From Bdellovibrionales bacterium Ga0074139 (GTDB lineage Bacteria; Bdellovibrionota; Bdellovibrionia; Bdellovibrionales; Bdellovibrionaceae), in assembly GCA_001464795.1 (NCBI GenBank), contig LNEB01000004.1:57718-121717 (forward strand): a stretch of 64,000 nt of DNA, written 5' to 3'. A program made the position numbers and the translations under genes. Below, piece by piece: positions 35,646-44,125 of this stretch. Each line of letters opens with the position of its first letter. Position 1 is the stretch's first letter. Below the pieces are notes generated by a model. That model was not told where the DNA came from, searched no databases, and was given only the letters and a program-made list of their open reading frames with translations.

Positions 35646-36059
35646 CTATAATGCAGAACAATTCGTAGGATTGGAATTAACTGATAACTTTCGGCACTCA
35701 TCTACAGCACTTTTATCTGTGCCTACGATGATTTGACCAATGGATCCCCATGTACCATTGCAATCACATTTAAAAAAACCACTCGCTGAAGACAATGGTT
35801 TACAATCACGAGGAACAGCCGATGCCGAAATTTTGCCGCACTCTGTTGTTGGACTTAAGTTCGCTGAAACTAGAACTTCGCCAATTAATCCCCAAGTACC
35901 ATGGCAACCACAGCTGATAGCACCAGTTCCATGTGTCGGACCACCTGAACAAGTCACAGTTTGACCATTAATAACGGCCGATCCACCAACGGGTAAATTA
36001 ATAACTGCAAAAGCATTCAGGGTCATGAAAAGTATCGATAGAGAAATAGTTTTAAGCAT
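35646..36059 (-). CDS. Exported Cys-repeat protein
   Basis: 137 residues, signal peptide MLKTISLSILFMTLNAFA. The mature protein holds two near-identical units: CGCHGTWGLIGEVLVS and CDCNGTWGSIGQIIVG, each followed by a Cys in a similar spacing (TTECGK, VDECRK) and preceded by GAISC / GFFKC. The pattern suggests a small disulfide-stabilised repeat domain. Not recognised in any family I know. An AAGGA site precedes the ATG. Confidence 0.6.
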   Translation of the reverse strand: MLKTISLSILFMTLNAFAVINLPVGGSAVINGQTVTCSGGPTHGTGAISCGCHGTWGLIGEVLVSANLSPTTECGKISASAVPRDCKPLSSASGFFKCDCNGTWGSIGQIIVGTDKSAVDECRKLSVNSNPTNCSAL

Positions 36060-36203
36060 ATTTATATCCTTTTTTGTTTGTTTTTTTAGGAAGCAAAAAA
36101 GGTATAACTTATATTGGCTATAAATTTTAAATTAATTAGAATTTGATAAAAAGTTCACTGCCACTGTCAAAAGTTTAATCACTTATGAAAGCGACCAGAC
36201 GTT

Positions 36204-36680
36204 TTACTTTTTCCTTACATAAATGGTTTTTTCTATTTTTGCAATCACCTGCTGATTTTCATCTAAAACACTGACTGGAAGATCAAAAACATATTTACCA
36301 AGCTTTCCGACTTTATCTTTCACATCGTCTATCAAATTTTGATCAATTTTAAATTCAGCATAAAGATTTGTCGTTCCAGGCTTCAAAAAATCAACTTTTG
36401 CACCCTTGTCCCAAACGATGTACTCTTTACCTAAATTTTGAATTAGCATCAGCATAAAAAAAGGATCTGTCATAGCATAGATCGATCCACCAAACTGGGT
36501 GCCCACATAATTAGAATTATACCAGCGCTTTTTTAAACAAACTTGAATGAAGCGAAAATCTTGTGATGCCTTCAAGACTTTGATTCCAGCTCCAAAAAAG
36601 GGAAGCCAAAGGTTACCTAACCACCGAAGCAACCAACTGGGGGAATGATTAGATATTTTTCTGATTAAATTGGCGCTCAC
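36204..36680 (-). CDS. DUF4442 hotdog-fold thioesterase-like protein (second of pair)
   Basis: 158 residues. Hotdog features: GTQFGGSIYAMTDPFFMLMLIQNLG (helix start) and a C-terminal strand set ending in KIEKTIYVRKK. Resembles DUF4442/PaaI-type thioesterases. Its ATG overlaps the stop of the upstream gene by 4 bp, so it is co-translated. Third gene of the tetR-led operon. Confidence 0.8.
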   Translation of the reverse strand: MSANLIRKISNHSPSWLLRWLGNLWLPFFGAGIKVLKASQDFRFIQVCLKKRWYNSNYVGTQFGGSIYAMTDPFFMLMLIQNLGKEYIVWDKGAKVDFLKPGTTNLYAEFKIDQNLIDDVKDKVGKLGKYVFDLPVSVLDENQQVIAKIEKTIYVRKK

Positions 36681-37141
36681 TGGACTTCCTTTTTTGGACT
36701 TATGTAAACTGTAATATCGGCATCCATGACAATGACCTGATTGAGATCTTGAACTATGACCTTTACTATATGCTCACCAGTTCCATAATTTTTAATGTCA
36801 GGACAGTTACAGATGGCAACTAATGATGTTTCTGCTTTTTTAAGATAGCGAACAGACATGGCTTTAGGAATCCAGCGCAGACTTTTTTGTACACCTGCTT
36901 CCATTGTTAAACCAAAGGCCAATTCGCAGGCATTACACATCGCGATCGCATGCACTGTGCCAATATGATTTAAAACTTTTCTTCTTTTTCTAATAAAAAT
37001 TTGGCAACTGGTCTGAGTCAGTTCTTGAACCACAGGACTTATGGTTGAAAAGTAAGGAGCTTTAAGAGTTGCAATGAATGAAAATAAGTTTTTTCCTAAT
37101 GGGTATTTTTTAAGCTGATTGTACACTTTAACAATATCCAT
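36677..37141 (-). CDS. DUF4442 hotdog-fold thioesterase-like protein (first of pair)
   Basis: 154 residues from the ATG at 37141; the AAAGGA site is well placed for it. Central hotdog helix: HIGTVHAIAMCNACELAFGLTME. Also resembles DUF4442 proteins, probably acting on acyl-CoA or acyl carrier substrates and forming a heteromer with the next gene product. Lies directly after tetR (12 bp) and shares its transcript. Confidence 0.8.
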   Translation of the reverse strand: MDIVKVYNQLKKYPLGKNLFSFIATLKAPYFSTISPVVQELTQTSCQIFIRKRRKVLNHIGTVHAIAMCNACELAFGLTMEAGVQKSLRWIPKAMSVRYLKKAETSLVAICNCPDIKNYGTGEHIVKVIVQDLNQVIVMDADITVYISPKKEVQ

Positions 37142-37152
37142 AAAAATTCCTT

Positions 37153-37737
37153 TCAATTCATGGCTAAATGAATGGCTGTTCGAATCGTATTTTCTAAATA
37201 AGTGCTGGATTGTTTTTTATTTTTTATAAGTCTTGAATTCTGTAAAGCTCCAATACACATGGCCATTAAAGCTGGTGCATTTCGACTTGAACCAAGCCTA
37301 ATACTTTCTAGTCTTAGTTTAAGAATTTTTTCAAACTCTTCGATATAGCCTGCTAAGCCCGTTTCTTGCTGCAAACCAAGTTTAAATATTTCCTGAGACA
37401 TGGTCGTCAACGGACAACTGAATTCAACAGTGTCCCTATGTTTTTCAGATAAGTAAGACCTGATCACTCTTTCAGTCCAATCCCTGTCTGATTCTTTGTC
37501 TTTTTTGGTTAGCAAACTAAGCCTGGACCTTGCAATTTGCTGAGCCAAAACAACTTTCAAAAGTTCATTTTTGGATTTAAAGTTAGCATAAAAAACGCCT
37601 ATCGTTAAATCAATGGATTCTACGATTTCATCCACACTGGTTTCAGTGAAGCCTTTTTTAGAAAACAAAGCCTGGGCAGCCATTATCAGTCGCTGCCGGG
37701 TCAGTTCTCCTTTTGAGATTTTTTCATCACTTTTCAT
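37153..37737 (-). CDS. TetR-family transcriptional regulator
   Basis: 194 residues. N-terminal HTH: TRQRLIMAAQALFSKKGFTETSVDEIVESIDLTIGVFYANFKSKNELL. The C-terminal ligand-binding half is of the common AcrR-like type; cysteines at ALMAMCIG. It heads an operon with two hotdog thioesterase-like genes, suggesting it senses a fatty acyl or aromatic compound. The upstream region holds two similar palindromes (37746-37797), so autoregulation is likely. Confidence 0.9.
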   Translation of the reverse strand: MKSDEKISKGELTRQRLIMAAQALFSKKGFTETSVDEIVESIDLTIGVFYANFKSKNELLKVVLAQQIARSRLSLLTKKDKESDRDWTERVIRSYLSEKHRDTVEFSCPLTTMSQEIFKLGLQQETGLAGYIEEFEKILKLRLESIRLGSSRNAPALMAMCIGALQNSRLIKNKKQSSTYLENTIRTAIHLAMN

Positions 37738-37745
37738 GAAATAAG

Positions 37746-37797
37746 AATATAGCGATCGCTATATTAAATACAAGAAAAATATAGTAAACGTTATATT
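37746..37797. promoter_or_regulatory. Twin palindromic operator candidates upstream of tetR
   Basis: 37746-37765 is a perfect 20-bp palindrome with half-site AATATAGCGA. 37778-37797 is a second, imperfect palindrome with arms AATATA and TATATT and centre GTAAACGT; it matches the first at 16 of 20 positions. The starts are 32 bp apart, about three helical turns, so two TetR dimers could bind the same face. They lie between tetR (divergent) and the Smr gene. Confidence 0.75.
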
Positions 37798-37840
37798 TTA
37801 AGAAGTTGACGTTATCCGATTTTTAAATCAGTCTCATTCT

Positions 37841-38083
37841 ATGGCAAAAACACTTTTAGATTTGCACGGATATAAAACAGAAGATGTGGAAGAAGCTGTT
37901 GATCGGTTTTTGATGCAGCTTTCTAATTCCAGCCTCAAACAGGCTAAAATCATGACTGGCAAAGGCACTGGAAAAGTTCAAGCCATGACCATTAAGTACC
38001 TCAAGCTTGCTGGCTACCAATGGTCATTTGAAAAATTATCGAATGGCAAAAACAACGAAGGTTGTCTTATAATTCATCTTTAA
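37841..38083 (+). CDS. Small Smr-domain protein
   Basis: 80 residues, essentially one Smr domain as found at the end of MutS2: LDLHGYKTEDVEEAVDRFL (DLHG), IMTGKGTGKVQAMTIKYL (GTGK) and a closing NNEGCLIIHL. Smr domains nick or cut branched DNA or mRNA. Lone Smr proteins of this size are widespread and mostly unstudied. It is divergent to tetR, and shares the promoter region holding the palindromes. The stop overlaps the convergent gene by 4 bp. Confidence 0.85.
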   Translation: MAKTLLDLHGYKTEDVEEAVDRFLMQLSNSSLKQAKIMTGKGTGKVQAMTIKYLKLAGYQWSFEKLSNGKNNEGCLIIHL

Positions 38084-38511
38084 GCGGACTTCATAGCTTG
38101 CGCCATCGCCACAGCCTGTTTTGCAATTTGACTTTCTTTGTACTTCTCTTGCTCGTTAAAAATGATGTTTTTAACTTTGCTTGGATTCTCTGTTAACATA
38201 AAACTTTTATCACCGCCGGAATTGCTTACGACAACAAAACCGTAGTTAAAAATTCTACCAAAAATTGACTGCTCGATAGAAACAGAAGTGATTTTATCCA
38301 ATGTGGTATCCACTTCGCTTGAACTGATAAGACCCCATTTAAGATGAATTCTATCTTTTGTTAAGACCCCTTTTGACACCAATGCATTTAATATTCCTAT
38401 TAATCCAAATGGAATACCAATAATAGTTGCACATTTGAAACCTTGCATAATCCAATAAAAAAGGGGAACAACGCTGTTATGAACAACCGGTGAATTTGAA
38501 TTTTGACTCAT
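38080..38511 (-). CDS. Membrane protein with bacterial PH-like domain
   Basis: 143 residues. An N-terminal membrane helix pair (about 15-45, VPLFYWIMQGFKCATIIGIPFGLIGIL), then a bPH2-type domain (KDRIHLKWGLISSSEVDTTLDKITSVSIEQSIFGRIFNYGFVVVSNSGG), as in YdbT/YdbS-like proteins, and a C-terminal charged helix. Function unknown; PH-like domains of this kind sit at the inner membrane. Confidence 0.7.
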   Translation of the reverse strand: MSQNSNSPVVHNSVVPLFYWIMQGFKCATIIGIPFGLIGILNALVSKGVLTKDRIHLKWGLISSSEVDTTLDKITSVSIEQSIFGRIFNYGFVVVSNSGGDKSFMLTENPSKVKNIIFNEQEKYKESQIAKQAVAMAQAMKSA

Positions 38512-38611
38512 GATAAACTCCTTATAGTTGATGGCTTTAAGGTTTATCGGGTCATGGTACAGGAACTTAATAGGAATGAATTATTCTTGAGTAAGTCTTG
38601 AAATTCAAAAA

Positions 38612-39904
38612 TTATTTTTTATAATTTTTAAACAAAGAAAGCCCGTAATTCAGGGACTGGCGACTCATGACCACTTTTTTGGTTAGCAGTCCTGCCAGGC
38701 CAAATCCCACAGGTAGAGTGATCCTATCGAATTGGCTTTGAAAACTTTTTTGATCTAAATTTTTTAGATCATCACCTGATGAATCACCGTAAACATAACC
38801 CAGTGATCTTTGCTGAGCCTTCGAGAAATCCGAGTGGCTTTGGTAGGCAAAAACTCCACCCACACCAAGGCCTGCTGCAAGTGCCACAAATGGTGGTGCA
38901 AAAAATGAAGCCCCCATAATGGGAAGTCCAAGGGCCAGACCATTTCCGAGCTCACGGTCTGAAAGTGTATAAAGCAGTGATGTCGCAATTTTACAATCTT
39001 TGGAATCCTCTAATAAAGTTTCCTCGACCAGGGAGCTGTAATTCATAAGTTCTAAAACAGAACTTGGCAGTGGACCCGATGATTTAAGACTTTTCTCAAT
39101 GGCATCTAATTTATTAGTTTCTTCTTTAAGACTTTCTTGCATTTTTGTAATGGCACCTAGTAAATCCATTTCAGTGAAGTTTTGGGTATCAAGATGCTGC
39201 AATAACGGCAACTGAGCCATCATTTGATGGTAGGAAAGGTAATGTTTGTAGCGAACACTTAAAAGGGATTGGTTTTTAAAATCAATGATTTCTTTGTGAC
39301 TGGCAGCCTTTGGCTGATTTGCTTCAATTTGTTTTTGATAATCTTCAAGATCCTTACTAGCCCGCAAACTTTCTGTATCATCTAAGGGCTTCCAGGGTAC
39401 TGCTTTAAAACTTCCCAAAGGATCAAGCTTAGAATTGGCGCTACTTTTTGCCTGAGTCATCCAACTTTTCACTTCACTGGGACTTTGCGCAAGACTTAAA
39501 TGGTATCTGGCCTCGCTGATATACTCTGGTAGTTCTTTTTTCATCCAATGTTTAAGTTCATCACATCGTGGATGATTAGAACCGATGCACTTTGAAATGT
39601 TGAGGTTAATATTCTGACCTTCAGATACTTGCTTACGGACTTTTTTAACTATCTTTTGTAAAAAAACCCGCGCTGTTCGTCCCTCATCATCTTTTTCAGG
39701 AACAGCCCTTTTTAATAATCCAGTCTTAGGCCGTCCCGTTAGTAAACCCTCAGGCTGATGACAGGCTTTCATAAACGGAGAAGTTTCCACCTGATCTAGA
39801 ATAGCTTGTAAATTCTCTTCAGGAGTTGTGGACTGCGTAAAGATACAATCATTAGAAAAAAGAGAAACAGAATAAACAAATAAAAGTTGAATGACTGAAA
39901 TCAC
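38612..39904 (-). CDS. Exported hypothetical protein with glycine-rich hydrophobic segment
   Basis: 430 residues, signal peptide MISVIQLLFVYSVSLFSNDC. The middle is a long charged helical region. Near residues 310-345 is a hydrophobic Gly/Ala segment (GLPIMGASFFAPPFVALAAGLGVGGVFAYQ) that could insert in a membrane. Four or more Cys. Not recognised. It lies 164 bp from the divergent gene at 40069. Confidence 0.55.
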   Translation of the reverse strand: MISVIQLLFVYSVSLFSNDCIFTQSTTPEENLQAILDQVETSPFMKACHQPEGLLTGRPKTGLLKRAVPEKDDEGRTARVFLQKIVKKVRKQVSEGQNINLNISKCIGSNHPRCDELKHWMKKELPEYISEARYHLSLAQSPSEVKSWMTQAKSSANSKLDPLGSFKAVPWKPLDDTESLRASKDLEDYQKQIEANQPKAASHKEIIDFKNQSLLSVRYKHYLSYHQMMAQLPLLQHLDTQNFTEMDLLGAITKMQESLKEETNKLDAIEKSLKSSGPLPSSVLELMNYSSLVEETLLEDSKDCKIATSLLYTLSDRELGNGLALGLPIMGASFFAPPFVALAAGLGVGGVFAYQSHSDFSKAQQRSLGYVYGDSSGDDLKNLDQKSFQSQFDRITLPVGFGLAGLLTKKVVMSRQSLNYGLSLFKNYKK

Positions 39905-40068
39905 AGTCTCAGTTTAATACAGTCTCATTATGAACCAAAGAGATGTCTTTTTTATCGACATATGTCGAGCGCGAAAAGGGTCATGAACACTTCAATTTAA
40001 ATTGATAGCAATAGACTTAGGTCTTGGACTTGCTTTGATAACAAGTATAAACAATAGGAGATCTTAAA

Positions 40069-40971
40069 ATGAAATCAAATCAATTATTAATTCAAGCCAT
40101 TATCACTGCCCTTTTCCCTTTCTCTGCATTCGCAGAAAACACCAAATGGTGTTCCAGCGAAAATAAAGAATGGAACGGCACACGTTGTGTAACGACAGGA
40201 ACCGCCGCTGTAGGCGCTACAGCTTCAGGCATTTATTCGGTAAAAAAGTATAAACAATCATCATCTTTAGAAGACCTGCACACAAAAAGAATTTTTGATG
40301 GCCGTGGTGAAATGGGCCGAGACCCTATGTTAATTGCAAAAGCCACTTCAACAATTGCTGACGGTGATAAAGTCACAATTAAATACGAAAAAAGCCCACA
40401 AGAAAATAGAAAGCATCATATTGAACTCATGGAAAAAGGTGCAGAAGAAGCAAAATCGAATTCCCAACACTACAGTTATCAGTCTCAGTATGCCACTAAA
40501 ACGGAAACCATTTATACGGCTGTTCGTGATGCTCAAGGCAACGTAAGCATGCAAGCCACAGGTACTCAAACAGTGCCAGATCATGAAGCCAGAGCTAATT
40601 ACGCAAGAATGGCTCTTGAAGAAGCCCGCAAAGAAAATGATTACAAATTAAAAGCTCTTGATGCACGTCGAGGCGGACCTGTGCCAACTTATGATTTCAC
40701 AAAATCAATTGATTTTGATGCAATCGAGCGTACACGTGATTACACAAAAGAAAGGCTTGCCGCTGGTGGTACGATTACCAGAATCGAAAGACTTCCAGCT
40801 GAAAAGTTAGCACTTGTAAAAGAAGCTTACAAAAAAGGTTCTTTAGGAGCTGTAGGATTAGCCGTAGGAGTTGTTGCTGTTGGTATTGAAGCTGCTACTG
40901 GAGTCACAGCAAAAGCCATCGATAAGTCCTTAGGGAATTCTTATAGTCCTGACGTAAAAGCTTATAAATAA
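40069..40971 (+). CDS. Exported hypothetical protein
   Basis: 300 residues, signal peptide MKSNQLLIQAIITALFPFSAFAEN. Two cysteines (KWCSSEN, TRCVTT) follow it closely, then a short Gly/Ala segment (TGTAAVGATASGIYSVKKYKQ), a long hydrophilic helical region, and near the C-terminus a glycine-zipper-like stretch (GSLGAVGLAVGVVAVGIEAATGV). The architecture (two hydrophobic Gly-rich ends around a charged middle) recalls pore-forming or membrane-active proteins, but no homolog was recognised. It is convergent with the kinase-like gene, with a terminator between. Confidence 0.55.
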   Translation: MKSNQLLIQAIITALFPFSAFAENTKWCSSENKEWNGTRCVTTGTAAVGATASGIYSVKKYKQSSSLEDLHTKRIFDGRGEMGRDPMLIAKATSTIADGDKVTIKYEKSPQENRKHHIELMEKGAEEAKSNSQHYSYQSQYATKTETIYTAVRDAQGNVSMQATGTQTVPDHEARANYARMALEEARKENDYKLKALDARRGGPVPTYDFTKSIDFDAIERTRDYTKERLAAGGTITRIERLPAEKLALVKEAYKKGSLGAVGLAVGVVAVGIEAATGVTAKAIDKSLGNSYSPDVKAYK

Positions 40972-40976
40972 CAAAA

Positions 40977-41028
40977 AAATAAAGTGCAGCTGGAAATCAA
41001 GCTCTGCTGCACTTTATTTCTTTTTTTC
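40977..41028. terminator. Bidirectional intrinsic terminator
   Basis: A 14-bp perfect stem, AAATAAAGTGCAGC (40977-40990) with GCTGCACTTTATTT (41006-41019), loop 15 nt, with T-runs on both sides (CTTTTTTT downstream; A-run upstream, giving T on the minus strand). It separates two convergent genes and overlaps the kinase-like gene's stop. Confidence 0.88.
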
Positions 41029-42633
41029 TGAAAAGACTCGATCACCCAATTCTTTTCTAGTTTCTTCCACCACATCAATAATTTGATTTCTTCTTTCTAA
41101 AAAACCTCTGATTTGCTCTGATGATAAATGTGGCCCCAAATCTTTTTTCCACTCATCCGCTTTTGTGTTAACCAAACGCTCATAGGATTCTTTTGTGGGC
41201 ATAAAAGCTTGAATTTTTTCAAAATAAGCGGATTTTTTTTCTACAGACGGAGCTGCTCGGTGAAACATGAGATGATTTTCTACCACACCACGAAAGGTAT
41301 GGTTCGTGTAATATTCTTTGTTTTTGGCCTTTAAGACATCAAAGGAATATCCATGATCGATGGCCACCACACGATTTTCACTTATTAAAATATTTCCACT
41401 ATGGCGATCCGTGTTGGCAATGAGATCATCAAATAAGGCCAGTTGACGTTTAGAGCCTGGGTCCTTTTCAAGATTTACAACTCGAAGCTGCAAGCTACCT
41501 TCTTGACCATTTAATATTTTCTGAACAGTTATGGGGACTGCATCTAAACCTAGTTTTCTGTCAATAACAAATGCAGCCACTTCATATTTGGCCCCTTTAT
41601 CATGGGCCACTTCTAAATCTCGGCCCATCACTTCCTTCGGTTTCCAAATTCCCTCTAAACCATTATCTAATTTTACATATTGAGCTCCGTTAATTCCCAC
41701 ACCCACCGGAGTTGTTGGTCCTGCAATATTTCCAGATTCCAAATCTTGAATCAGCTTGGACTCTAGGGCTTGAGCTTTTGCAAAGTTTCCTTCACTTTTC
41801 AGTTTCCAGATAGCCAATTGAGGATTCTTTGGAATCTTTGCAACAATTGAAGCTTGTGTAACACCAAAGCTTTTGAGTTTCGTTTGTAAGGTAAGACCTG
41901 CCCCCACCCCACCCGTCAGCACCGAACTTAGGATGTAGCAATTCATTTCTGCTTTAGCAGCTGGTGTATAGCAATCCCACCGAAGACCCAGTTCTTGGCG
42001 AATGCCATCCACTATCTTGACTAAAGGCGATGGATCTTTTGAGGCTTTGTACTTACCACTCGCAATTAAAGGTCCTAAATAAGACTGATAGTTTTTTGTT
42101 TTCACCATTAGATGATTTTGAATATCCCTGCACGACCAATCCTTGATCATGGCCGATTTAATCTCTGGACTGATTCGAAACTTGTTGTGCTCTTCAGGGA
42201 TCACGGAATCAAAAGCTTGAATCAAAGACTCTTTTGCACCATTTTGATTTTCAAAACAGGCCCGGTCTTTTGCAAAACTGTCTGCTATCAGCTGAAGAAC
42301 TTGATAGGGAGCTGTTACGATTCCAACAGCTGCATCCCAAACAAAATTAACTCCGCCAATAAAACAAGAGGCTTCAACTGAGGCTGTATCGGTTTGACAT
42401 ATTTGCTCTGGTTTACAATTTTTTAGTTTGTTTTGATCGACTTTTTTTGCAAGCTCGTTACAGCCCTGATTAACTAATGAGGCTTCACATTGCAATTGCA
42501 ATGCTTGCAGTCCTATTTTTTCAAATTGTGATAGCGACCTACAAGCTTGAACAGAATGGCAAAGTGACGTCTTGTCTTGTGCAAAAACCTGCAGACTTAA
42601 GAGATGAAAAATGAGTAAGAGCACAAACCTCAT
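41014..42633 (-). CDS. Secreted PI3/PI4-kinase-like protein
   Basis: 539 residues, signal peptide MRFVLLLIFHLLSLQVFAQ. Residues 20-230 are Cys-rich and helical. Residues about 310-430 are a kinase-like fold: GIWKPK (K331), EVAAFVIDRKLGLDAVPITV, then FDDLIANTDRHSGNILI (D409, R410, H411, N414) and VVAIDHGYSFD (D426). The DRHxGN catalytic loop and the IDHG metal site are the signature of PI3/4-kinase-like and HipA/Fam20C-type enzymes. All key residues are intact, so it is probably active, on a lipid or protein, outside the cytosol. Which of these substrates is not inferable. Confidence 0.75.
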   Translation of the reverse strand: MRFVLLLIFHLLSLQVFAQDKTSLCHSVQACRSLSQFEKIGLQALQLQCEASLVNQGCNELAKKVDQNKLKNCKPEQICQTDTASVEASCFIGGVNFVWDAAVGIVTAPYQVLQLIADSFAKDRACFENQNGAKESLIQAFDSVIPEEHNKFRISPEIKSAMIKDWSCRDIQNHLMVKTKNYQSYLGPLIASGKYKASKDPSPLVKIVDGIRQELGLRWDCYTPAAKAEMNCYILSSVLTGGVGAGLTLQTKLKSFGVTQASIVAKIPKNPQLAIWKLKSEGNFAKAQALESKLIQDLESGNIAGPTTPVGVGINGAQYVKLDNGLEGIWKPKEVMGRDLEVAHDKGAKYEVAAFVIDRKLGLDAVPITVQKILNGQEGSLQLRVVNLEKDPGSKRQLALFDDLIANTDRHSGNILISENRVVAIDHGYSFDVLKAKNKEYYTNHTFRGVVENHLMFHRAAPSVEKKSAYFEKIQAFMPTKESYERLVNTKADEWKKDLGPHLSSEQIRGFLERRNQIIDVVEETRKELGDRVFSEKKK

Positions 42634-42763
42634 ACATAGTATTTTCGGTTCTTTTCAAACATAACCGAAGGTCCATCACAGACTTAATTCGTTAGAAATG
42701 TCTCAAAATGGGATAAGGCCAAAACATATTCTGTATGCGGCACAAAACACTAAAATGAGTGGT

Positions 42764-43153
42764 CTAGTTTGCGACTGGCTTAAAGTTATTTCGGTAAACT
42801 TTAATTTCGATCAGGATAACAAGAAGTATCACAAGAATTTCTACGGATAATAGTAAGACTCCCCACTTCGTGATTTCGCTTCGAAAAACAATCAATAAAC
42901 CTGAAACAATGCAGTACAAAAAATTTCCGATTATAATTAAACTAAGCATCCATTTTTTCGTTTCTTGAACTAAAAAATAGCAACTTAAAGAGTAGACCAA
43001 ATAGACAAATGGAAAAACTGCCAAAAGGTAAAATGTTTCTGGGGTTAAACCTAGATAGGTTGAAAATAGAGGAAGAACAAAGGCTGTAGACAAAAAACTA
43101 AGCGCAGCCCCAGTGCCATCAAAAAGAAAAACAGTTTTTTTATCTAGCTTCAT
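42764..43153 (-). CDS. Four-helix integral membrane protein
   Basis: 129 residues with four hydrophobic segments (about 8-30, 40-62, 70-90, 98-118). No motif recognised. It stands 131 bp upstream (in transcription direction, before) of the kinase-like gene and 75 bp from the divergent methyltransferase gene. Confidence 0.55.
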   Translation of the reverse strand: MKLDKKTVFLFDGTGAALSFLSTAFVLPLFSTYLGLTPETFYLLAVFPFVYLVYSLSCYFLVQETKKWMLSLIIIGNFLYCIVSGLLIVFRSEITKWGVLLLSVEILVILLVILIEIKVYRNNFKPVAN

Positions 43154-43228
43154 ACTGGAATCCTTTAATTGAACTACGTCTCACAATGAGGCAAACCACT
43201 GGCCCTCTGCTTGCTTCCTATAATATCA

Positions 43229-44014
43229 ATGAATACCCTCTATTCTCAACTTCATTTAAGATCTTTAAAAAAGGCAACTTATGTCTGCCTACTTGTCACC
43301 TGTATAAGCTTTTTCAGCTCTTTAAGTCATGCAACACCCGCCTTTCGCTGTGAATATTTAGTAAGTCCAGAATCATTTAAACCCAAATTTAAGATGGAAG
43401 AGCTCTATTCTGATTATATAATCGTCAATGATGCACTTGTATCAGGTGAATTCCTTTACAATTTAGAATTTGTTAACAAGAGTTTAAAAATTTCAAATGC
43501 TCATCTTGCAAAGTGGCATGGAAAGAAAATCCTAAGCCTAGCAGAAGGTGTTAGTGGTCTGGTTCCAAATCTTTTGCGTCATGGACATGATGTCACAGGA
43601 GTAGACTTAATCTATTCGACTGAAAATTTGCCCCGTAATTTTTCTGGCAATCTGGTCCGAGAATATATGAATCATTATGGTCCCCATCTTGTTTTAGCTG
43701 ATGCACGAAGAACACCTTTTGCAGATGGCTCTGTTGATATTTTACTAAGTCATATGCTGGTTAATAACATTAATCAGGCTCGTAAGCAGTCTGTCCTAAA
43801 AGAAGTGATGCGGTTATTAAATCCTAAGGGCGGTGAAGCTAGGATTTATAATTTTGATTCAACTGATGCCATTTGGATTCAAAACCTGGTGGCAAAGCAG
43901 TGCAAAGACTGTAAAGTCGAGCGATTTGAACAGGTTTTCAATGAAGTGACTTACAACGGAAAAACCACAAAATTCAATGACTATCTTTTGGTAATCAAAC
44001 GTCAGTCAAAATAA
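43229..44014 (+). CDS. SAM-dependent methyltransferase with apparent signal peptide
   Basis: 261 residues from the ATG at 43229 (a TTG 18 bp earlier is less likely). Class I Rossmann motifs: KILSLAEGVSGLVPNLLRHGHDVTGVD (motif I), LVLADARRTPFADGSVDILLSHML (motif II) and VMRLLNPKGGEARIYNF. The N-terminus has a basic part and a hydrophobic run ending in SHATP, typical of Sec signal peptides. SAM is not known to occur in the periplasm, so a membrane anchor or a role in a host or prey cytoplasm should be considered. Confidence 0.7.
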   Translation: MNTLYSQLHLRSLKKATYVCLLVTCISFFSSLSHATPAFRCEYLVSPESFKPKFKMEELYSDYIIVNDALVSGEFLYNLEFVNKSLKISNAHLAKWHGKKILSLAEGVSGLVPNLLRHGHDVTGVDLIYSTENLPRNFSGNLVREYMNHYGPHLVLADARRTPFADGSVDILLSHMLVNNINQARKQSVLKEVMRLLNPKGGEARIYNFDSTDAIWIQNLVAKQCKDCKVERFEQVFNEVTYNGKTTKFNDYLLVIKRQSK

Positions 44015-44125
44015 AAGCTATCGCATCGCAATAAATTTTTTACTTCACACAGCGAATTTTCAGGTTCTTAATCTAAAGCATACATATTGAGGTCATCATG
44101 ATCTCTCAACAACAAAGGATACAAT

